Shown here one piece after another: positions 6,618 to 10,311 of a stretch of 10,311 nucleotides of DNA. The notes under the pieces were generated by a model. That model did no database searches. It was not told the origin of the DNA and saw nothing but the letters and a program-made list of their open reading frames with translations. The stretch covers positions 1 to 10,311 of the forward strand of contig JBAQNC010000067.1 of the NCBI GenBank assembly GCA_049303435.1. The letters run 5' to 3'. Both the position numbers and the translations under genes were made by a program. Within the stretch, counting starts at the first letter, position 1; each line of letters opens with the position of its first letter. Origin of the DNA: Parvibaculum sp049303435 (GTDB lineage Bacteria; Pseudomonadota; Alphaproteobacteria; Parvibaculales; Parvibaculaceae).

Positions 6618-7061
6618 ATGATGACTTCAATCCGCGCATTTTCTGTTGTCATCCTATTGTGCGCGATTGCCTTCTCGTCGTGGCCTGCGGATGCCGCAAC
6701 GCCTGCCATGCAGGCGGCTTCGCGCAGCATCATGGAAAAGGCCCTGGCGACGCATGAGCCCGCGGCGGCGAAGTTTTTGCTGGAGCAGGCGATTGTTGCC
6801 GATCCCGCCAACGCTGCTGCGCTCTGCGCGCTTGGTGATCTCTATGTGAAGATGAAACAACCCGCGCTCGCCATGAGATATTACGAGATCGCGCTCACTG
6901 TCGATCCGATCAATGTGAAGGCGCTTTCCGGTGCCGCCCGTCTCGATCTTGCCGATGGAAAGAAAGAGACGGCGACCGCCAATCTGGCGATCATGAAGAA
7001 AACCTGCCCGACATGCCGCGAGACCAGTGAGCTTGAAGCGGTCCTCGCCCAATCGAAATGA
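6618..7061 (+). CDS. Small exported tetratricopeptide-repeat protein with a C-terminal CxxC
   Basis: The protein has 147 residues. Residues 1-26 form a signal peptide: a short charged start, a hydrophobic core VVILLCAIAFSSW and a probable cleavage after ADA. The mature protein is helical. Residues about 66-100 make one clear TPR (AALCALGDLYVKMKQPALAM, then YYEIALTVDP), with a partial repeat before it (FLLEQAIVADPANA) and a second after it (KALSGAARLDLADGKKETA). C130 and C133 form a CPTC motif near the C-terminus, which could be a disulfide or metal site in the periplasm. Function unknown; TPRs normally mediate protein contacts. It lies 10 bases after the rsmB-like gene and 19 bases before guaA, so it is probably co-transcribed. 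ATG 6618 and ATG 6621 are both possible starts, and the ribosome site is weak for both. Confidence 0.85.
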   Translation: MMTSIRAFSVVILLCAIAFSSWPADAATPAMQAASRSIMEKALATHEPAAAKFLLEQAIVADPANAAALCALGDLYVKMKQPALAMRYYEIALTVDPINVKALSGAARLDLADGKKETATANLAIMKKTCPTCRETSELEAVLAQSK

Positions 7062-7080
7062 AATTAGCCAAAGACGGAAT

Positions 7081-8631
7081 ATGACTGACAACATTCTCAT
7101 CATCGATTTCGGTAGCCAGGTCACGCAACTCATCGCGCGGCGCGTTCGCGAAAGCGGTGTCTATTGCGAGATCGTTCCCTTCAACAATGCCGAAGGCATG
7201 CTTGAAACCTTCAAGCCGAAGGCGGTGATCCTGTCAGGCAGTCCCGCCAGCGTTATAGGTCCCGACGCGCCGCGTGCGCCCGACTGGGTTTTTACGGCGG
7301 GTCTGCCGGTGCTGGGCATCTGCTATGGCGAACAGACCATGTGTGCCCAGCTTGGCGGTCGCGTCGAAGGGTCGGATGATGAGCGCGAATTCGGACGCGC
7401 CGCCATCAAGGTCGTCGAGGCGTCGCCCTTGTTCGACGGTGTGATGAATGTCGGCGATCAGGAACCTGTCTGGATGAGCCACGGCGACCGCGTTGTCGCG
7501 CTGCCTGAAGGCTTCAAGGCCATCGGCATCAGTGGCAATGCGCCTTTCGCGGCCATCGCCGACGAGAGCCGTCATTTCTATGGCGTGCAGTTTCATCCGG
7601 AAGTGGCCCATACCCCGCGCGGTCGCGATATCCTGCGCAACTTCACGCACAAGATTGCGGGTTGCAGGGGTGACTGGACCATGGCCGCCTTCAAGGACGT
7701 GGAGATCGAGCGCATTCGCAAGCAGGTCGGTTCGTCGCGCGTGATTTGTGGTCTGTCCGGCGGCGTTGACAGCTCCGTCGTCGCCGTGCTGTTGCACGAA
7801 GCCATCGGCGATCAGCTGCAATGCGTTTTTGTCGACACCGGCATGATGCGCGCTGGCGAGGCCGAACAGGTCGTCAATCTCTTCCGCCATCACTACAACA
7901 TCCCGCTCGTTCACAACGACGCGAGCGATCTCTTCCTTGGCAAGCTTGAAGGCGTCACCGACCCTGAGCAGAAGCGCAAGATCATCGGCTCGACCTTCAT
8001 CGATGTCTTCGACGCCGAGGCCAAGAAGATAGGCGGCGCCGATTTCCTCGCGCAGGGCACGCTCTACCCGGACGTCATCGAGAGCGTCTCCTTCACCGGC
8101 GGTCCTTCGGTCACGATCAAGAGCCATCATAATGTTGGTGGCCTGCCTGAGCGCATGAACATGAAGCTCGTCGAGCCCTTGCGCGAACTCTTCAAGGATG
8201 AAGTGCGCGTGCTGGGGCGCGAACTCGGTCTGCCCGAAGATTTTGTCAGGCGTCACCCGTTCCCCGGACCGGGCCTCGCGATCCGCATTCCCGGCGAGAT
8301 CACCCGCGAAAAACTCGAAATTCTCCGCAAGGCCGATGTCGTCTATCTCGACGAAATCCGCAAGGACGGTCTCTACGATACCATCTGGCAGGCCTTCGCC
8401 GTGCTGCTGCCCGTGCGTAGCGTCGGCGTGATGGGCGATGGTCGGACCTACGACTATGTCTGTGCGCTCCGCGCCGTGACCTCGACGGATGGCATGACCG
8501 CGGATTACTATCCGTTCACACATGACTTCCTCGGTCACGTCTCGACCCGCATCATCAACGAGGTCAAGGGCATCAACCGCGTTGTTTACGATGTGACATC
8601 CAAGCCGCCGGGAACAATCGAATGGGAGTGA
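7081..8631 (+). CDS. guaA: GMP synthase (glutamine-hydrolysing) GuaA
   Basis: GuaA aminates XMP to GMP using ATP and ammonia released from glutamine, finishing the pathway begun by GuaB. The protein has 516 residues (E. coli 525). The N-terminal class I glutamine amidotransferase domain starts NILIIDFGSQVTQLIARRVRE. Its triad is C81 (LGICYGEQ), H172 and E174 (VQFHPEVAH). The ATP pyrophosphatase domain has the P-loop GLSGGVDSS (224-232). The C-terminal dimerisation domain contains RRHPFPGPGLAIRIPGE and ends KPPGTIEWE. ATG 7081 is preferred because the longer frame from 7027 adds 18 residues overlapping the TPR gene and lacking family resemblance. The ribosome site is weak (AAAGACGG). It looks intact. 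The IS3-type element begins 18 bases after its stop codon. Confidence 0.97.
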   Translation: MTDNILIIDFGSQVTQLIARRVRESGVYCEIVPFNNAEGMLETFKPKAVILSGSPASVIGPDAPRAPDWVFTAGLPVLGICYGEQTMCAQLGGRVEGSDDEREFGRAAIKVVEASPLFDGVMNVGDQEPVWMSHGDRVVALPEGFKAIGISGNAPFAAIADESRHFYGVQFHPEVAHTPRGRDILRNFTHKIAGCRGDWTMAAFKDVEIERIRKQVGSSRVICGLSGGVDSSVVAVLLHEAIGDQLQCVFVDTGMMRAGEAEQVVNLFRHHYNIPLVHNDASDLFLGKLEGVTDPEQKRKIIGSTFIDVFDAEAKKIGGADFLAQGTLYPDVIESVSFTGGPSVTIKSHHNVGGLPERMNMKLVEPLRELFKDEVRVLGRELGLPEDFVRRHPFPGPGLAIRIPGEITREKLEILRKADVVYLDEIRKDGLYDTIWQAFAVLLPVRSVGVMGDGRTYDYVCALRAVTSTDGMTADYYPFTHDFLGHVSTRIINEVKGINRVVYDVTSKPPGTIEWE

Positions 8632-8645
8632 AACCGGTGGTTTCA
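8629..8645 (+). terminator. Hairpin overlapping the guaA stop codon, possible damaged terminator
   Basis: TGAAACC (8629-8635) and GGTTTCA (8639-8645) form a perfect 7-bp stem with a GGT loop, and the TGA stop codon is inside the stem. No T-run follows. Position 8650 is already the end of the insertion sequence, so a natural U-tract may have been displaced. It may instead be only a chance or IS-targeted palindrome. Confidence 0.35.
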
Positions 8646-8649
8646 GTGG

Positions 8650-8662
8650 TGTCCGGCGTCAG
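8650..8662 (+). repeat. Left terminal inverted repeat of the IS3-family element
   Basis: TGTCCGGCGTCAG matches the reverse complement of 10148-10160 at all but the seventh base. It starts 18 bases after the guaA stop. Confidence 0.8.
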
Positions 8663-8678
8663 CGCCTATGGCGCAGAT

Positions 8679-8707
8679 TTGAGGTTGTAGCTTAAGGAGT
8701 ATTTAGT
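8679..8707 (+). promoter_or_regulatory. Possible promoter of the IS transposase genes
   Basis: TTGAGG (8679-8684) and TTTAGT (8702-8707) are separated by 17 bases, each matching the sigma-70 consensus at four of six positions. The pair sits inside the left end and ahead of orfA, the usual place for an IS3 promoter. The -10 box overlaps the conserved subterminal motif, so transposase binding could repress it. This is inferred from spacing only. Confidence 0.3.
8690..8705 (+). repeat. Left subterminal IS motif, inverted copy of 10106-10122
   Basis: GCTTAAGGAGTATTTA here pairs with GCTTAGAGGAGCATTTA read on the minus strand at 10122-10106. The two lie 40 and 38 bases from the respective ends. 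Symmetric placement suggests an inner transposase-binding site. Confidence 0.55.
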
Positions 8708-8734
8708 TCTCGTCGCAGCAATCGAGGACTGGAT

Positions 8735-9109
8735 ATGAGAAGCAAACACCCGAGCTCCAAGAAGCCTGCCGAGCAGGTGGTCAAGGATATCCGGCGGGCA
8801 ACCCGTCGGCATTTCTCTGCAGATGACAAGATCAGGATCGTGCTGGAAGGCCTGCGCGGCGAGGATAGCATCGCGGAGCTATGCCGTAAGGAAGGCATAG
8901 CCCAGAGCCTGTATTACACATGGTCAAAGGAGTTCATGGAAGCAGGCAAGCGGCGGCTGGCTGGCGATACGGCCCGGGCCGCGACCACCGACGAGGTGAA
9001 GGATCTGCGCCGCGAAGCCAGCGCTTTGAAGGAATGCGTCGCTGACCTGACGCTCGAGAACCGTCTACTCAAAAAAAACACGATCGCGGATGGGGACGAA
9101 GACGCATGA
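8735..9109 (+). CDS. IS3-family transposase OrfA (DNA-binding subunit)
   Basis: OrfA recognises the ends of the element. The protein has 124 residues. Residues about 24-75 form a transposase helix-turn-helix (RRHFSADDKIRIVLEGLRG, then ELCRKEGIAQSLYYTWSKEF), as in HTH_Tnp_1/transposase_8 proteins. Residues about 87-113 form a leucine-zipper-like coiled coil (EVKDLRREASALKECVADLT, then LENRLLKK), used for multimerisation. GAGGA six bases before ATG 8735 supports the start. An A8 run at codons 113-115 is the probable -1 frameshift site that fuses it to OrfB. The stop TGA overlaps the orfB ATG as ATGA. Confidence 0.92.
   Translation: MRSKHPSSKKPAEQVVKDIRRATRRHFSADDKIRIVLEGLRGEDSIAELCRKEGIAQSLYYTWSKEFMEAGKRRLAGDTARAATTDEVKDLRREASALKECVADLTLENRLLKKNTIADGDEDA
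9071..9078 (+). other. A8 slippery run, probable -1 programmed frameshift site
   Basis: Eight adenines cover codons AAA-AAA-AA(C) of orfA. The orfB frame is -1 relative to orfA and open from the A run through ATG 9106, so a -1 slip here would produce a 450-residue OrfAB fusion, the active transposase in IS3 elements. Transcriptional slippage on A8 could give the same product. Confidence 0.7.
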
Positions 9110-10086
9110 GGTACCCTGCATCCGAGAAGCTCGAGATCATCAGGCTCGTCGAGCAGTCACACTTGCCAGCACGGCGCACACTGGAGAAGCTGGGCATCCC
9201 GCGGCGGACCTTTTATCGCTGGTATGACAACTACCTTGGCGGTGGGCCAGAGGCACTGGCAGACCGGCCATCAACGCCAGGCCGGGTGTGGAACCGGGTA
9301 CCCGGTGAGATCCACGACCAGATCATCGAGTTGGCGCTGGAACAATCTGAGCTGTCACCCCGGGAACTGGCTGTCCGGTTCACCGACGAGAAGCGCTACT
9401 TCGTGTCGGAAGCGACCGTTTACCGCCTTCTCAAGGCTCACGATCTGATCACCAGCCCAGCCTATGTGGTGATCAAGGCCGCCGAGGCGTTCCATACCAA
9501 AACGGTGCGGCCCAATGAGATGTGGCAGACCGACTTCACCTACTTCAAGATCATCGGCTGGGGCTGGATGTACCTGTCTACCGTGCTTGACGATTACTCG
9601 CGCTATATCATCGCCTGGAAGCTGTGCAGCACCATGCGGGCCGAAGACGTCACTGACACGCTGGACATGGCCCTGGCAGCCTCAGGTTGTGATCAGGCCC
9701 AGGTGCGCCACAAGCCAAGACTGCTCAGTGACAATGGGCCCAGCTACATTGCCGGAGAGCTGGCGGAATATATCGAAGCTCAACGCATGAGCCATGTGCG
9801 TGGTGCGCCGTTCCACCCGCAGACGCAAGGCAAGATCGAGCGTTGGCACCAGACACTCAAGAACCGTGTTCTGCTGGAGAACTACTTCCTGCCCGGCGAC
9901 CTCGAGGTTCAGATCGAGGCCTTCGTCGAGCACTATAACCACCAGCGCTACCATGAAAGCCTGAACAACGTGACACCTGCCGACGCCTACTTCGGACGGG
10001 CAGAAGCCATCATCAGACAACGCGAAAGGATCAAACGAAAAACCATCCAACATCGGCGCTTGCAGCACCGCAAGATCGCCGCTTAA
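9106..10086 (+). CDS. IS3-family transposase OrfB (DDE catalytic subunit)
   Basis: This is the RNase H-fold integrase core that cuts and joins IS ends. The protein has 326 residues from its own ATG. Residues 1 to about 55 contain a second helix-turn-helix (LEKLGIPRRTFYRWYDNY), followed by an HTH_21-like region (about 66-120). The rve core has D143 (WQTDFTYF), D209 (LLSDNGPSY) and E245 (QTQGKIERWHQ). The last two are separated by 35 residues, the D-D-35-E spacing of the family. The C-terminus has the usual YNHQRYHESLNNVTPADAYFG. No frameshift or stop is seen. It probably works mainly as part of OrfAB, while free OrfB may modulate transposition. Confidence 0.95.
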   Translation: MRYPASEKLEIIRLVEQSHLPARRTLEKLGIPRRTFYRWYDNYLGGGPEALADRPSTPGRVWNRVPGEIHDQIIELALEQSELSPRELAVRFTDEKRYFVSEATVYRLLKAHDLITSPAYVVIKAAEAFHTKTVRPNEMWQTDFTYFKIIGWGWMYLSTVLDDYSRYIIAWKLCSTMRAEDVTDTLDMALAASGCDQAQVRHKPRLLSDNGPSYIAGELAEYIEAQRMSHVRGAPFHPQTQGKIERWHQTLKNRVLLENYFLPGDLEVQIEAFVEHYNHQRYHESLNNVTPADAYFGRAEAIIRQRERIKRKTIQHRRLQHRKIAA

Positions 10087-10105
10087 CATCAACCCAAAGA
10101 CGAGG

Positions 10106-10122
10106 TAAATGCTCCTCTAAGC
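10106..10122 (-). repeat. Right subterminal IS motif
   Basis: This is the inverted partner of 8690-8705, with one extra base and one substitution in the AGGAG-ATTTA core. It lies between the orfB stop and the right terminal repeat. Confidence 0.55.
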
Positions 10123-10147
10123 CGCTACGAAACGAGTGCCAAATGTT

Positions 10148-10160
10148 CTGACGACGGACA
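10148..10160 (-). repeat. Right terminal inverted repeat of the IS3-family element
   Basis: CTGACGACGGACA is the reverse complement of the left end apart from one base. The sequence outside, starting GTATTCCG, differs in composition from the element. Confidence 0.8.
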
Positions 10161-10169
10161 GTATTCCGA

Positions 10170-10191
10170 AAAAATTTACAGTCTAATTTTT
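10170..10191 (-). terminator. AT-only hairpin downstream of the right-edge frame, weak terminator candidate
   Basis: AAAAATT (10170-10176) and AATTTTT (10185-10191) can pair across an 8-base loop. For a minus-strand gene ending at 10203 this would be a stem starting 11 bases past the stop, with a T-rich 3' arm. The stem has no GC pairs, so it is a poor terminator. Confidence 0.2.
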
Positions 10192-10202
10192 CTTCTGGAA
10201 AT

Positions 10203-10311
10203 CTAACGCTGATTAGTATCGTGCAGGGTGTTGCCCTCGCCGTAGCTGCGCAGCAAACCTATGTATACATAATTGAAAGCGGTTTTGATTATATGATCGC
10301 CGCTCATGCAT
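10203..10311 (-). CDS. Possible 3' end of an unidentified gene (partial)
   Basis: A minus-strand frame enters from the right edge and stops at TAG 10205-10203. It reads CMSGDHIIKTAFNYVYIGLL then RSYGEGNTLHDTNQR, 35 residues. Residue order and codon choice look protein-like, and the frame is open to the window edge. The stretch is too short to identify a family, and chance cannot be excluded. It is the only frame on this side of the IS that looks coding. If real, its gene converges with the guaB-guaA operon, with the IS between them. Confidence 0.3.
   Translation of the reverse strand, partial: CMSGDHIIKTAFNYVYIGLLRSYGEGNTLHDTNQR

Larger units (their letters stand above)
8650..10160 (+). mobile_element. 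Complete IS3-family insertion sequence
   Basis: The 1511-bp element is bounded by imperfect terminal inverted repeats (left 8650-8662, right 10148-10160; 12 of 13 match, outer end TGTCCG). Subterminal similarity reaches about 55 bases inward. It contains orfA and orfB in the IS3 arrangement: orfB in the -1 frame, overlapping ends, and a slippery A run. The size and gene lengths fit IS3-family elements. The catalytic residues are intact, so it may be active. The bases just outside (left AGTGG, right GTATT) show no 3- to 5-bp target duplication. The IS3 subgroup was not resolved. Confidence 0.88.

Noticed and set aside
7027..7080. N-terminal extension of guaA from 7027
   Set aside because: The extra 18 residues overlap the TPR gene and do not resemble GuaA, whereas the protein from ATG 7081 begins exactly like the family.
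7234..8538. Long minus-strand open frame of 434 residues opposite guaA
   Set aside because: It is a composition shadow of guaA, with no motif and no start signal.
10251..10311. Plus-strand gene start at ATG 10294
   Set aside because: There is no ribosome site, only six codons are visible, and the opposite frame looks more protein-like.

Overview
The window looks like a GC-rich alphaproteobacterial chromosome, most likely a sphingomonad (Sphingomonadales). This rests on the protein style (a Ppx/GppA protein with arginine-rich tails, followed by RlmE, GuaB, an RsmB-type methyltransferase and GuaA) and on family knowledge; no search was run. A housekeeping block of about 7.3 kb is bracketed by mobile DNA on both sides.

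Left edge (1-1190): the window opens inside the last codons of an IS5-type transposase. This insertion sequence has landed in a tyrosine-recombinase (integrase) gene on the minus strand, so only the N-terminal half of the integrase remains. That half carries a second lesion: the best start codon, which has a good ribosome binding site, is out of frame with the rest of the gene. The integrase lies next to the 3' end of tRNA-Gln(CTG) (1191-1264, minus), the usual layout of an integrative island at a tRNA attachment site. The rest of the island would lie to the left, outside the window.

Centre (1311-8631, all plus strand): ppx/gppA-like phosphatase and rlmE (23S rRNA 2'-O-methyltransferase) overlap by one base. 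A gap with a possible promoter follows, then guaB (IMP dehydrogenase), an rsmB-like rRNA m5C methyltransferase, a small exported TPR protein and guaA (GMP synthase). guaB to guaA are closely spaced and probably co-transcribed. GuaB and GuaA perform the two successive steps IMP to XMP to GMP, and the genes between and before them add two rRNA methyltransferases. Ppx/GppA proteins act on polyphosphate or pppGpp, so nucleotide supply, rRNA modification and possibly alarmone turnover sit together.

Right edge (8650-10311): a complete IS3-family element (8650-10160) begins 18 bases after the guaA stop codon. It has imperfect terminal inverted repeats, orfA and orfB in overlapping -1 frames, an A8 slippery run and an intact DDE triad. 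It has no recognisable target duplication. Beyond it lies AT-richer sequence with the possible 3' end of an unidentified minus-strand gene running off the window.

I found no CRISPR array, toxin-antitoxin pair or clearly new defence system. The most informative unusual signals are the doubly broken tRNA-linked integrase, the decayed triplication of the guaB 3' end, and the IS3 element without target duplication.
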